Shown: positions 6,852 through 15,334 of the stretch, piece after piece
Layout of the letters: each line of letters starts with the position of its first letter
Position numbering within the stretch: the stretch's first letter is position 1
From: CAVPWP01 sp963709395
Lineage (GTDB): Bacteria; Pseudomonadota; Alphaproteobacteria; Rhodobacterales; Rhodobacteraceae
NCBI GenBank assembly: GCA_963709395.1
Contig: CAVPWP010000014.1
Location: 62,001-126,000 of the forward strand
Direction of reading: 5' to 3'
Length of the DNA: 64,000 bases
The notes under the pieces: model-generated
The model's input: the letters and a program-made list of their open reading frames with translations, nothing else
Told to the model about the DNA's origin: nothing
Databases searched by the model: none
Made by a program: the position numbers and the translations under genes

Positions 6852-8465
6852 CTAGTTCGCCACTTCGATTTCGCTTGGCCGCCAGGATTTGTCGAAGAAC
6901 GACGGCAGCGGGCTGTAAAGCCGCAGGATCGTGAACCAGCCCTTTTCCGGGTCGGTCTGAATCCAATTTCCGCGATCCACTCCGTCCGGCTGTTCGGGGC
7001 TGAACCAGACAGTGGTGGATCCATCCTCAGCCGCAGTCGCGGCCGGCGAAGGATAGCTCTGCGACCCGGCGCGCGGATACTTCTGCGGTGTCTGCAACAT
7101 CGACCGTGTCTGGTTGTCGTAGACTGTCAGGGACCAGAACGCCCGGGCGGGAATGTCCTTGGGCAGCGTGACCTTGTAGGTCTGTGCGCCGTCGAACGGT
7201 TCGCCTGAGGCATCGAGGAACCCCATCAGATACTGCGATCCAACGCCGGGAATGTTCATGATCATGCCGGGACTGTCGAGCGTGTAGGCGTAGTAGAACG
7301 CCGTGCGGCTGTCGAGCGTGCGGGCGCCGGTCGGTGGGAGGGGCTTGAACATGCCGTCCTCGTAGGCCGGCGGCGGTGTCTCGAAGAAGGCACCACCCTC
7401 CCAGAGCATGCTGAACCACTTCGAGTCAGGGTAGTAGGCCCAGTCGGGATGGCCAACGAAAGGACGCCAGTTCAGAACCCGGCCGGCTGCCTGGCCAACG
7501 GCAGCGGCATCGGCCAGGATCGCCTTCATTCGGTCGTCCGGCGCGAATTCCTTGCCCTTGACGATGCCGATGGCGGCAAGTTGCCCGGCGAGTTCGACGT
7601 CATAGCTGGTTGCAGGTTCGTTCTGGACGTTCTCGTTGATCATCTCGAAGAAGCCAAAGTCGCTGGGCGGGATGGTATTGTAGGATTGTCCGGTCCCCTC
7701 GATGAATGTCGTCTCGGGGATGGTCGGTTCGCCGGCCAACCTCACCGTGCCCTCGAGCGCCGTTGCGATGCTGGTCCCGAACGATCCGGGCGCATAGGGA
7801 TAGATCTTCAGGTTCGCCTTGATGTTGTCCACGGCGGGCTTCGGGTCATTGTCGACGAGGTAGGCGCGCGAGGCATAGAGCACATGGTTGGTCTTGGAGT
7901 GCGCGACGAAATAGCCCCCTTCGGGCAGCGGCCCGTCGTAGCCGGGTGGCACGATGAGATACTTGCCTCCAAGCCCGCGATCCGGACCGGGACCGCCGAT
8001 GTCGATGATCCACGAGAACCACATGTCGTTGATGGTGCCCACCGCGTTGGACGGCTGCTCGATCACCATCGGGCCGTTCGTCAGATCGATCCCGCTGAGG
8101 TAGTACACCGTGTCAGCGTTGGCCGTGAGGTACAGCGAACTGGAGTCCATCAGTTCGGAGAAGATGATCACATCGTTCGGCTTGGCACCGATCGCCTCGG
8201 CGCCTTTCAGGAGTGCCAGCGCCGACGCTCCGCGAAAACTGTTGTTGTAGACGTTCAGCGCGTTGGTGAAATCCAACGCATCAAACACCTTCTGCGCGGT
8301 CTCGGCACTCGGGGCGCCGTCTCTAAAGTCCAGCGTGCCGATCGAACTCTCCATGCGGTCTGGCGCGCCGAGCGAGTCAATCGTTTCTTGCGACACCTCG
8401 GCTTGCGCGGTCGCGGCCAGCGACATGGCGAGGACAAGGCTGCTTGTCATCATGGTACGGAACAT
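6852..8465 (-). CDS. Secreted DUF1254/DUF1214 protein, paralogue 2
   Basis: A 537-residue protein with signal peptide MFRTMMTSSLVLAMSLAATA ending in AQA before EVSQE. The DUF1254 part includes LNVYNNSFRGASALALLKG and LTANADTVYYLSGIDL; the DUF1214 part includes VTLPKDIPARAFWSLTVYD and ends WFTILRLYSP...WRPSEIEV. It matches paralogue 3 along its whole length (for example GIVKG.EFAPDDRMKAIL and the FW.LT.YD.QTRS.LQT block), so the two arose by tandem duplication. The gap to paralogue 3 upstream is 69 bases, which fits one transcript. Activity is unknown. Confidence 0.85.
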   Translation of the reverse strand: MFRTMMTSSLVLAMSLAATAQAEVSQETIDSLGAPDRMESSIGTLDFRDGAPSAETAQKVFDALDFTNALNVYNNSFRGASALALLKGAEAIGAKPNDVIIFSELMDSSSLYLTANADTVYYLSGIDLTNGPMVIEQPSNAVGTINDMWFSWIIDIGGPGPDRGLGGKYLIVPPGYDGPLPEGGYFVAHSKTNHVLYASRAYLVDNDPKPAVDNIKANLKIYPYAPGSFGTSIATALEGTVRLAGEPTIPETTFIEGTGQSYNTIPPSDFGFFEMINENVQNEPATSYDVELAGQLAAIGIVKGKEFAPDDRMKAILADAAAVGQAAGRVLNWRPFVGHPDWAYYPDSKWFSMLWEGGAFFETPPPAYEDGMFKPLPPTGARTLDSRTAFYYAYTLDSPGMIMNIPGVGSQYLMGFLDASGEPFDGAQTYKVTLPKDIPARAFWSLTVYDNQTRSMLQTPQKYPRAGSQSYPSPAATAAEDGSTTVWFSPEQPDGVDRGNWIQTDPEKGWFTILRLYSPLPSFFDKSWRPSEIEVAN

Positions 8466-8534
8466 TGGGTTTCCCCTGATTGAACTTGTTTGTGAAATGA
8501 GGACATTCGTTGTGTCGAAGCCCGACCGATGAAA

Positions 8535-10034
8535 TCACTCTACCACTTCGATTTCGCCGGGTCGCCATGTCTTGTTGATCCAGGGCTCCAGCGGTCCATA
8601 CATCCGCAGGATGGTAAACCAGCTCTTGCCGGGAACGGTCTGAAGCCAGTTGCCTTCCTTGCCCTCGGGGGCCTCGGGCGCGAAATAGACGTCCCAGGAC
8701 CCGTCGGCGTTCTGCACCATTCCCTTGGTCTGGCTGCCGATGGTCGGGAAGCTCTGGCTGGTCTGAAGCTGCGAGCGTGTCTGGGTGTCATAGAGCGTGA
8801 CGGCCCAGAAGTCCTTGACCGGCACGTCCTTGGGCAGGGTCAGCTTGTAGGTCTTCGATCCGTCGAAGGCCTGCTTGTCGGAATCGAGCAAGGCCAGGGC
8901 ATAGTCCGACCCTTCGCCCGGGCTGCTGGTGGCCATGGCCGGAGTGACCCCTCCGGCATTGAAGTAGTAGAGCACCCGCGCATCGAGACCCATGGTCCCC
9001 TCCGACTCGAAGCTTGTGTTCTTGTTGGCGAAGGCGGTGGACCAGACGCTGTTGGGATCGTCGGGATAGATCCGCACGCCGTCGATCCGGGGTTGATAGG
9101 TGATGGCGCGGGCGGTGGCGTCCGCCAGCGTGGCGGCCTCCGTCAGCAGCGCCTTCATCCGGTCGTCGGGGGCGAAGGGCTGTCCCTTCACGATGCCGAT
9201 GGCGGCGATTGCCCCGCGCACTTCCGGGCTGATCGCCTCGATCGGCTCTTCCTGGATGACTTCGTTCAGATTCTCGAAATACGAGAAGTCGCTGGGGAAG
9301 ACCGTATTGAACGCCTTGTTCGACATGTTGACGAACTCGGTCGCGGCCGGGTTCGCCGCATCCTTCAGCGGATAGACCCTCAGCGTGGAGGTGATGTTTT
9401 CCACCGCGGGCTCCAGCCCCTTCGCGATCGACCCCCGCAGGAACATGAAGTTCCTGTTCGTCGCGGGTTTGAGAAGGAAGTATCCGTCGGGGATGTCGCC
9501 CGTATAGCCCGGCGGCACGACGAGGTACTTGCCACCCTTGCCCTCGTCCGGACCGGTGACGCCCATGTCGCCGACAAAACGCTGCCAGGCGTCGTCCAGA
9601 AAGCCGAGCATGCCGGGGGGGATCTCGATGACGGTGGGTCCGTCCTTGGCGAGATCGGTATAGGTATAGGCGTAGAGGGTCGAGGTGTTGGCGGTGACGA
9701 CAAGTGTCTGGGAATCCATCAACTGCTCGAAGATGGCGATCCTGTTGGCCCCTTCGGCCCCGGCATCGGCCAGCGCCTTGCGCACGCTGTACATCGATAC
9801 CGCGCCGACGTTGTCGAGAAACACCTCCATGCCGCGCATGCGGTCGAGGTTGTCATAGACGGTGGCGACCGTGGCGTCGGTCGGCACGCCATCGAAGAAT
9901 TCGAGCGTTCCGATCGCTGTCTCGACCTTGTCGGGGATGGAAATCGCTTCGAGTTCGGCGGACGAGACCTCCGCAAACGCGGGCCCCATGGCAATCGCGA
10001 TTGCGAAGACGCTCGCAGAGCTTAGACGTTTCAT
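8535..10034 (-). CDS. Secreted DUF1254/DUF1214 protein, paralogue 3
   Basis: A 499-residue protein with signal peptide MKRLSSASVFAIAIAMGPAF ending before EVSSAEL. DUF1254 features (MRGMEVFLDNVGAVSMYSV, VTANTSTLYAYTYTDL) precede DUF1214 features (LTLPKDVPVKDFWAVTLYD, WFTILRMYGPLEPW). It is the first of the co-directional run 10034 to 3995 and lies three bases from the end of the short AraC-type gene, so that regulator and this gene may share a transcript. Function is unknown; repeated FW and YD motifs in the C-terminal domain suggest a conserved binding surface, which is inference. Confidence 0.85.
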   Translation of the reverse strand: MKRLSSASVFAIAIAMGPAFAEVSSAELEAISIPDKVETAIGTLEFFDGVPTDATVATVYDNLDRMRGMEVFLDNVGAVSMYSVRKALADAGAEGANRIAIFEQLMDSQTLVVTANTSTLYAYTYTDLAKDGPTVIEIPPGMLGFLDDAWQRFVGDMGVTGPDEGKGGKYLVVPPGYTGDIPDGYFLLKPATNRNFMFLRGSIAKGLEPAVENITSTLRVYPLKDAANPAATEFVNMSNKAFNTVFPSDFSYFENLNEVIQEEPIEAISPEVRGAIAAIGIVKGQPFAPDDRMKALLTEAATLADATARAITYQPRIDGVRIYPDDPNSVWSTAFANKNTSFESEGTMGLDARVLYYFNAGGVTPAMATSSPGEGSDYALALLDSDKQAFDGSKTYKLTLPKDVPVKDFWAVTLYDTQTRSQLQTSQSFPTIGSQTKGMVQNADGSWDVYFAPEAPEGKEGNWLQTVPGKSWFTILRMYGPLEPWINKTWRPGEIEVVE

Positions 10035-10037
10035 GCT

Positions 10038-10472
10038 TCAGGACTCCTCGGCCATGTCTGCAAATCCCTCTGGGGGTACTGCCTGACGCTGGCCATGTCT
10101 GCCCATTTCGCGCCATTCTCGCCTGCCGCAGTTCTGGCCAGATAAAGCGCTCCGATAGGCGCTGGGCGAACGTCCGGCCCACCTTGTGAACGCGCGGGTG
10201 AAACCACTTGGCGTACTGTAGCCGATTCCGGCGGCGATCTCTTGAACTCTCATGTCGGTTTCACGCAAAAGTGCTCCGGTGATCTCGAACCGGCCTTGAT
10301 CAACCAGCGCCCAGAAGTTCAGCCCATATTCCTTCAGTCTGCGCTGCAGCGTTCTTGGGCTGGTACGGAGATCACTTGCCGCTGCTTCGAGCGAAATCGT
10401 GCCGGCCAGAGCGAGCCTGGCGATTGTCGACCGGACCTCGGCAGGCCCTGGGCATTTCGTTCGAGGGATCAT
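10038..10472 (-). CDS. Stand-alone AraC-type DNA-binding domain
   Basis: A 144-residue protein consisting almost only of the AraC helix-turn-helix pair: first helix-turn-helix SLEAAASDLRTSPRTLQRRL (about residues 28-47), second around VQEIAAGIGYSTPSGFTRAF with the family signature continuing TRWAGRSPSAYR. The usual 200-residue sensor domain is missing. An in-frame TGA lies upstream of the ATG and GGAG sits nine bases before it, so the short form is real as sequenced. It is divergent to the full-length AraC gene at 10586 and directly precedes the DUF1254 run, so it probably acts on that run or on the divergent promoter region. It may be a truncated regulator. Confidence 0.75.
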   Translation of the reverse strand: MIPRTKCPGPAEVRSTIARLALAGTISLEAAASDLRTSPRTLQRRLKEYGLNFWALVDQGRFEITGALLRETDMRVQEIAAGIGYSTPSGFTRAFTRWAGRSPSAYRSALSGQNCGRREWREMGRHGQRQAVPPEGFADMAEES

Positions 10473-10585
10473 GTGTGCTATCTCCGCAGGGAAGAGACTT
10501 CACGGGTACATTGGCAGGTCCGCGTCGGTCCTTCGGACCATTTCGCGCCAAAAAGTGTCGCCCGTTTGAAAGGGGAAAGGATCTC

Positions 10586-11671
10586 TTGAAAAGCCGGCTT
10601 GCGCTCGTCAGAGCGGCCCATCTGAACGACTACGTTTCGGTCTTGCGCCACATTGGGGCGCCCGTGGACCGTGATCTTGCGAGTTCCAGATTGCCGTCGC
10701 ATGTCGAAGAGACGCCGGATCTTTACGTCAGCATCCCGGTTGCCGTGGAATGGGTCGCGCGCTGTGGCCGTGACCTTGAACCGATGGAGCTCGGGCTGCT
10801 TGGCGCGCAGAAGGCTTCTCTTGCGTCCTTGCGCCCCGCGCAGCAGGTAGCAATTGTCTCGGCGCAGACCGGCCTCAGGCGTCTTGAGGCGCTGGCCAAA
10901 ATCTCCCGGTCCGAGGACACCGCCCTTGAAATGACCGTTCGGCGCGAAGGGGACAGTCTTCGCGTGATGTGCAAGATGGGATCGCTTGGTCGCCACCCGT
11001 TCATCTGCTTCGCAGAGTGGCTGAACCTGCAAGGCGTCATCTCGGTCGTGCGCAGCGTCGCCGGCCCTGCGTGGTGTCCGCGTGAGTTGTGTTTCGTCTC
11101 GACGGGCCGGCTGCCGGATGCAGTCCAGGCGGCGTTTCCCAACACGCGTATCCTGCTGGGCCAGCCGAACTCATCCGTGACTGTCGGGATCGAGCACCTC
11201 GCCCAGCCGACCAATGATGCGACCGGGGCAGCTGAACGTGGGATGGACTCGTCGCGGCCGGACGTTGCGCAAGCGGAGATCTGGCAGTTCGCGAGCCTGC
11301 TGCGGATGATGGTCCAGCCCTATCTGGGCGACGGTCGGACAGATATCGCATTCGCCGCTGAAATGGCGGGGGTCAGCATGCGCACCTTGCAGCGGCGACT
11401 GGAAGTGTGCGGGACGTCCTACTCGAAGATACTTCAGGAAGCCCGCTTCGAACTCGCGCGCACGCTCCTCGACGATCGGGCTTTGAAGGTCATCGATGTC
11501 GCCATGATGGCAGGGTATCAGAGCCCGCAGCACTTCTCGCGTGCCTTCCGCCGTTTCACGGGCTTCACCCCGTCCGAGTACCGCGGCTGCGGCACCCACG
11601 GCCTGGCGGGGGGAGGTTTCGAGCGAGGAGCCCGGGCAGATGCTTTGCCGACCTCAACGCGGGCGGCATAG
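10586..11671 (+). CDS. AraC-family regulator with N-terminal sensor domain
   Basis: A 361-residue regulator. The chosen start is the TTG at 10586, with GGAAAGGA four bases upstream; the frame is open earlier but looks non-coding. Residues 1-210 match the AraC ligand-binding type of the OruR/ArgR-like group (DYVSVLRHIGAPVDRDLASS, then CWSVLRSVAG-like motifs). The C-terminal domain carries AEMAGVSMRTLQRRLEVCGT and VAMMAGYQSPQHFSRAFRRF, a complete double helix-turn-helix. It is transcribed away from the short AraC gene and the DUF1254 cluster, with a 113-base shared promoter region. Control of that cluster is a reasonable inference from position. Confidence 0.8.
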   Translation: MKSRLALVRAAHLNDYVSVLRHIGAPVDRDLASSRLPSHVEETPDLYVSIPVAVEWVARCGRDLEPMELGLLGAQKASLASLRPAQQVAIVSAQTGLRRLEALAKISRSEDTALEMTVRREGDSLRVMCKMGSLGRHPFICFAEWLNLQGVISVVRSVAGPAWCPRELCFVSTGRLPDAVQAAFPNTRILLGQPNSSVTVGIEHLAQPTNDATGAAERGMDSSRPDVAQAEIWQFASLLRMMVQPYLGDGRTDIAFAAEMAGVSMRTLQRRLEVCGTSYSKILQEARFELARTLLDDRALKVIDVAMMAGYQSPQHFSRAFRRFTGFTPSEYRGCGTHGLAGGGFERGARADALPTSTRAA

Positions 11672-11971
11672 CGGCACCTCAATTCCTGACGTTCGTCCTG
11701 ACCGTGTTCGAAACGCCGGGCCGTCCCGATCGCAAGGGCGGTGTGGCCACTCGGGCGACAAAGCCCTTTCGGGATGGACGCCGAAGCCGCGGATCTGGAG
11801 TGGAAACCGAGATTTCTGCAGGGAATGGAGACCGCCGGGGGCGATAGGCCTTGGTCTGACACTCCGGCAACCTTTCGTTAAGCTTTGGTTAACCTTTTTT
11901 GATTCCCTGCGCGCCCGCCTCTTGCTAGACTCCCCTCAAACAAAACACGTCGAGCAGGCGAGGGCAGTGAC
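11672..11971. other. Intergenic region with CtrA-type box
   Basis: No gene is seen in these 300 bases. The right half is AT-rich for this genome and carries a TTAA-N7-TTAA box (listed separately) and an extended -10-like TGCTAGACT at 11923-11931, about 40 bases before the next ATG. Confidence 0.5.
11878..11894 (+). promoter_or_regulatory. CtrA-type binding site TTAA-N7-TTAACC
   Basis: TTAA at 11878-11881, seven bases, then TTAA at 11889-11892 followed by CC. This matches the alphaproteobacterial CtrA consensus (TTAA-N7-TTAA, often followed by C) exactly. It lies about 35 bases upstream of the -10-like TAGACT (11926-11931), a position suited to activation of the unknown gene at 11972. The motif is seen; binding is inferred. 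Confidence 0.6.
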
Positions 11972-12439
11972 ATGGCAGGGTCGGTCGGGGCGCATATAGT
12001 CTCCTGGGCGCAGACACGCATCGACGCGCGTAGGCCCGGACCGGTGGCCGATCTTCGTCCGGGCGCGCAGTGGGAATGGCGCGGTCGCCCCATCCCTCTT
12101 CCCGCGATGTCCGACGATGACGACCGCGCGATCAGCCGCGCGATCCTTGGCATGCTGCCCGCCACACGCCTTCGCGACGGTCTGGGCGGTGAACTTCCCC
12201 TTCTCGATCGCCGCGTCACGCTGATCCATCGCACGCAGGTCTTCGAGGCCACGCTGGTCGAGATCACCGACCTCGCCCGGCCGATCATCCTCTTCCGCCA
12301 CGCCTTGCCGCCACAGGGCGAACCGCTGCGGGTTGCGGCGCCCGACTGGCGTCACGCGACCGCGCCCGGTACGATGCCCGGCGCGCTTGCCGCCGATCTG
12401 TCCGCCGCGCCGTTGACAGCCACCCGAATCCGCGTATAA
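11972..12439 (+). CDS. Unknown 155-residue protein upstream of rpsD
   Basis: The protein starts MAGSVGAHIVSWAQTRI and has no signal peptide or membrane span. It contains an acidic helix (SDDDDRAISRAILGMLPA, residues 47-64) and a beta-prone block (RVTLIHRTQVFEATLVEI). No known domain is recognised; it looks lineage-specific. The region upstream has a perfect CtrA box, so it may be cell-cycle or CtrA controlled. Its last codons overlap the rpsD promoter, whose -10 hexamer covers the stop codon. Confidence 0.65.
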   Translation: MAGSVGAHIVSWAQTRIDARRPGPVADLRPGAQWEWRGRPIPLPAMSDDDDRAISRAILGMLPATRLRDGLGGELPLLDRRVTLIHRTQVFEATLVEITDLARPIILFRHALPPQGEPLRVAAPDWRHATAPGTMPGALAADLSAAPLTATRIRV

Positions 12440-12440
12440 G
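12413..12440 (+). promoter_or_regulatory. rpsD promoter, sigma-70 type
   Basis: TTGACA (12413-12418), 16-base spacer, TATAAG (12435-12440). Both hexamers are near consensus. The promoter lies in the 3' end of the upstream gene and gives a leader of about 100 bases before rpsD, long enough for control of translation by S4. Confidence 0.75.
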
Positions 12441-12550
12441 CCGCGCCTTCATTGGTGTTGGTGGCCCCCGCAAGGGGATGCCTGTCGCCCGTGCGCCGGA
12501 AACGGCCCGGGAAAGGACAACGCCCTTCTGACATTGAAGGAGATCAGACG

Positions 12551-13171
12551 GTGACCAAACGCACCTCTGCCAAGTACAAGATCGACCGCCGGATGGGCGA
12601 AAACATCTGGGGCCGCCCGAAATCGCCCGTCAATCGCCGCGAATACGGCCCCGGCCAGCATGGCCAGCGCCGCAAGGGCAAGATGTCGGATTTCGGCACC
12701 CAGCTGCGCGCCAAGCAGAAGCTCAAGGGCTACTATGGCGACCTGACCGAAAAGCAGTTCCGCCGCATCTATTCCGACGCCGAGCGCGCCCGCGGTGATA
12801 CCGGCGAGCTTCTGATCGGCCTGCTCGAGCGCCGTCTCGACGCGGTCGTCTATCGCGCCAAGTTCGTGCCGACGATCTTTGCCGCGCGCCAGTTCGTCAA
12901 CCATGGCCATGTGCTGGTGAACGGCCAGCGGGTGAACATCCCCTCCTACCGCGTCAAGGAAGGCGACGTGGTCGAGGTGCGTGAGCGTTCGCGCCAGATC
13001 GCGCTCGTGCTCGAAGCGGTGCAACTCGCCGAGCGTGACGTGCCCGATTACATCGACGCCGACCACAACAAGATGACGGCGACCTTCGTGCGCACCCCGG
13101 GCCTGTCGGACGTGCCCTATGCGGTGCAGATGGAACCGAACCTCGTCATCGAATACTACGCCCAGAACTAA
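12551..13171 (+). CDS. rpsD: 30S ribosomal protein S4
   Basis: A 206-residue S4, the primary 16S rRNA-binding protein that nucleates small-subunit assembly. It starts at GTG 12551 with AAGGAG eight bases upstream (MTKRTSAKYKIDRRMGENIW). The N-terminal part has the conserved GPGQHGQRRKGKMSDFG block (about residues 34-50), and residues 95-158 are the S4 RNA-binding domain (RLDAVVYRAKF, ARQFVNHGHVLVNGQRVNIP). Length fits the family. It is a single-gene unit with its own strong promoter and a terminator 24 bases after the stop, a common arrangement in alphaproteobacteria. Confidence 0.97.
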   Translation: MTKRTSAKYKIDRRMGENIWGRPKSPVNRREYGPGQHGQRRKGKMSDFGTQLRAKQKLKGYYGDLTEKQFRRIYSDAERARGDTGELLIGLLERRLDAVVYRAKFVPTIFAARQFVNHGHVLVNGQRVNIPSYRVKEGDVVEVRERSRQIALVLEAVQLAERDVPDYIDADHNKMTATFVRTPGLSDVPYAVQMEPNLVIEYYAQN

Positions 13172-13194
13172 GCCTTCGCGCGTAGACAGCATTC

Positions 13195-13235
13195 GGGCCG
13201 CGACGGGGACCACCCGCCGCGGCCCTTTCCGTTTT
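13195..13235 (+). terminator. Intrinsic terminator of rpsD
   Basis: GGGCCGCG (13195-13202) pairs with CGCGGCCC (13218-13225) around a GC-rich loop, followed by TTTCCGTTTT. It sits 24 bases after the rpsD stop. Confidence 0.8.
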
Positions 13236-13327
13236 CGCAACCGGATTTCGCCCCGCGTTTTCCGTCCGCGCTCTGGCCATGGCCGGACCGGGCCGCTAGA
13301 ACACCGGGCAGGCAGGAACAGGCTCAG

Positions 13328-14417
13328 ATGACACATTCGATCCGCCCGCAGCCGGGCATCATGGACATCGCGCTTTACCAGGGCGGGGCCAGCAAGGCCG
13401 ACGGCTTCGACGAGGCGCTCAAGCTGTCGTCGAACGAAAACCCCTTCGGCCCGTCGCCGAAGGCAATCGAGGCGTTCGGCCGGGCGGCGGCGTCGCTGCA
13501 CCGCTATCCCTCGACCGACCACGCTGCACTGCGCGCGGCCATCGGAAAGGTTCATGGTCTCGATCCCGCCCGCATCATCTGCGGGGCGGGGTCGGACGAG
13601 GTGATCACCTTCCTCTGCCAGACCTATGCCGGTGTCGGCGACGAGGTGATCCACACCGAGCACGGCTTCTCGATGTACCGCATCTCGGCTCTGGCCGCGG
13701 GCGCCACGCCCGTTGAGGTGGCCGAGCGGGACCGGGTGGTCGACGTCGACCTGATCCGCGAGGCTGTCACCGACCGGACGCGGCTGATCTTCATCGCCAA
13801 CCCGGCCAACCCGACCGGCACGATGATTTCGTTGTCGGAGGTCGCGCGACTGGCCGAAGCGCTTCCGCCGCAGGTGCTTCTGGTTCTCGACGGTGCCTAT
13901 GCCGAATTCGCGCCGGGCTATGACGGCGGCGCCGCGCTGGCCGATGCGCGCGAAAACGTGGTGATGACGCGGACCTTCTCGAAGCTCTACGGGCTTGGCG
14001 GGCTGCGCATCGGCTGGGGCTATGGCCCGGCCCATGTGATCGACGCGCTCAACCGTGTGCGGGGTCCGTTCAACCTCAGCCAGGCGCAGCTTGACGGTGC
14101 CGTTGCGGCCGTGAGCGACCTTGCCTACGCCCGGTTTTGCCTCGACGCAGAACGCCGAGCAGCGCGCGCGCCTGCGCGGGGCGCTGGCGCAGCTGGGCTA
14201 TCCCTCGGACGAGAGCTTTGCAAACTTCGTGCTGCCGAGATTTGCAAACCAGGCCGAGGCCGAGGCCGCGGAGGCGTTTCTGCGCGCGCGCGGTATCCTT
14301 GTCCGCAAGGTCGCCGGATACAAACTTCCCGAGCACCTGCGCATCACCGTCGGCCGCCCCGAGGACTGCGACCGCGTGATCGCCGTCCTGTCCGATTTCC
14401 GAGAGGCCGCGGCATGA
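13328..14417 (+). CDS. hisC: Histidinol-phosphate aminotransferase, frameshifted as read
   Basis: PLP enzyme that converts histidinol phosphate and 2-oxoglutarate to imidazole-acetol phosphate and glutamate; related enzymes also serve aromatic amino acids. Conserved blocks are LSSNENPFGPSP (about residues 33-44), IFIANPANPTGT, and the PLP lysine in TRTFSKLYGLGGLRIGWGYG. The frame breaks at the TTTT run 14135-14138: dropping one T joins YARF to ASTQNAEQRARLRGALAQL and restores a 362-residue protein ending at 14417, the normal length. As sequenced, the first frame misses the true C-terminus and reads on into tyrC. Sequencing error is more likely than a pseudogene. The stop overlaps the tyrC start (ATGA). 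Confidence 0.88.
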
Positions 14418-15334
14418 GTGTCCTCTACGAACGCGTGGCGCTGATCGGGCTTGGCCTCATCGCCTCCTCCATGGCGCATGCCATGCGCCGGAACGTGCTG
14501 GCCGGCGAGATCGTCGGAACCGCCCGCAGCGCCGAGACGCGCGAGATCGCGGCGAGCCTTGGGTTCTGCGACCGCATCGTGCCCACGGCGGCCGAGGCCG
14601 TGGAGGGCGCGGACCTTGTCGTGCTTGCCGTTCCCGTGGGCGCAATGGGCGCCGTGGCCGAAGAGATCGGGCCCCATCTTGCCCCCGGTGTGACGCTGAC
14701 CGACGTGGGCTCGGTCAAGCGCGCGGTGGTCGAGGCCGTGGGGCCGCATGTCCCCGAGGGCGTGACCTTCATCCCCGGCCACCCCCTTGCCGGAACCGAG
14801 CATTCGGGGCCCACGTCAGGCTTCGCCGAGCTTTTCGAGAACCGCTGGTGCATCCTTCTGCCGGGCGAGGGCGCCGACCCCGAGAAGGTCGCGCGTCTGG
14901 CAGCACTTTGGCGCGCGATGGGCTCGAACGTCGATACGATGGAGGTCGACCACCACGACCTCGTCCTTGCCGTCACGTCGCACGCGCCGCACCTCATCGC
15001 CTACACGATGGTCGGCGTGGCCGACGACCTGCGCCGCGTGACCGATCAGGAAGTCATCAAGTATTCCGCCGCGGGGTTCCGCGACTTCACCCGCATCGCG
15101 GCGTCCGACCCGACCATGTGGCGCGACGTGTTCCTGAACAACAAGGAGGCGACGCTGGAAATCCTGGGCCGCTTCACCGAGGAGCTCTTTGCCCTGCAGC
15201 GGGCGATCCGCACCGGCGATGGCGACCAGCTTCACGCCTATTTCACCCGCACCCGCGCGATCCGCCGCGGGATCGTCGAGGCCGGACAGGATACCTCCGC
15301 GCCGGACTTCGGCCGGGTCGGGACGAAGCGGTGA
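14414..15334 (+). CDS. tyrC: Prephenate/cyclohexadienyl dehydrogenase
   Basis: A 306-residue NAD(P)-dependent dehydrogenase of tyrosine synthesis that oxidatively decarboxylates prephenate and/or arogenate. The Rossmann start (ERVALIGLGLIASSMAHAMR, residues 6-25; GLGLIAS in place of the common GxGLIG) is followed by LAVPVGAM and the catalytic block PGHPLAGTEHSGP (about residues 121-133), with FRDFTRIAASDPTMWRDVFL later. It overlaps hisC by four bases (ATGA) and the next gene by four (GTGA), forming a tight unit. Pairing with HisC fits a shared aminotransferase step in aromatic amino acid synthesis. Confidence 0.93.
   Translation: MSVLYERVALIGLGLIASSMAHAMRRNVLAGEIVGTARSAETREIAASLGFCDRIVPTAAEAVEGADLVVLAVPVGAMGAVAEEIGPHLAPGVTLTDVGSVKRAVVEAVGPHVPEGVTFIPGHPLAGTEHSGPTSGFAELFENRWCILLPGEGADPEKVARLAALWRAMGSNVDTMEVDHHDLVLAVTSHAPHLIAYTMVGVADDLRRVTDQEVIKYSAAGFRDFTRIAASDPTMWRDVFLNNKEATLEILGRFTEELFALQRAIRTGDGDQLHAYFTRTRAIRRGIVEAGQDTSAPDFGRVGTKR

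Noticed and set aside
7449..10025. Long antisense frames opposite the DUF1254 genes
   Set aside because: They mirror the codon pattern of genes with signal peptides and known domains on the minus strand, are rich in Arg and Gly, and lack start signals.
13328..15334. A continuous 668-codon frame joining HisC and TyrC
   Set aside because: The link passes through arginine-rich, out-of-frame sequence; the true HisC C-terminus is in another frame and tyrC has its own ATG. It is produced by the one-base insertion at 14135-14138.
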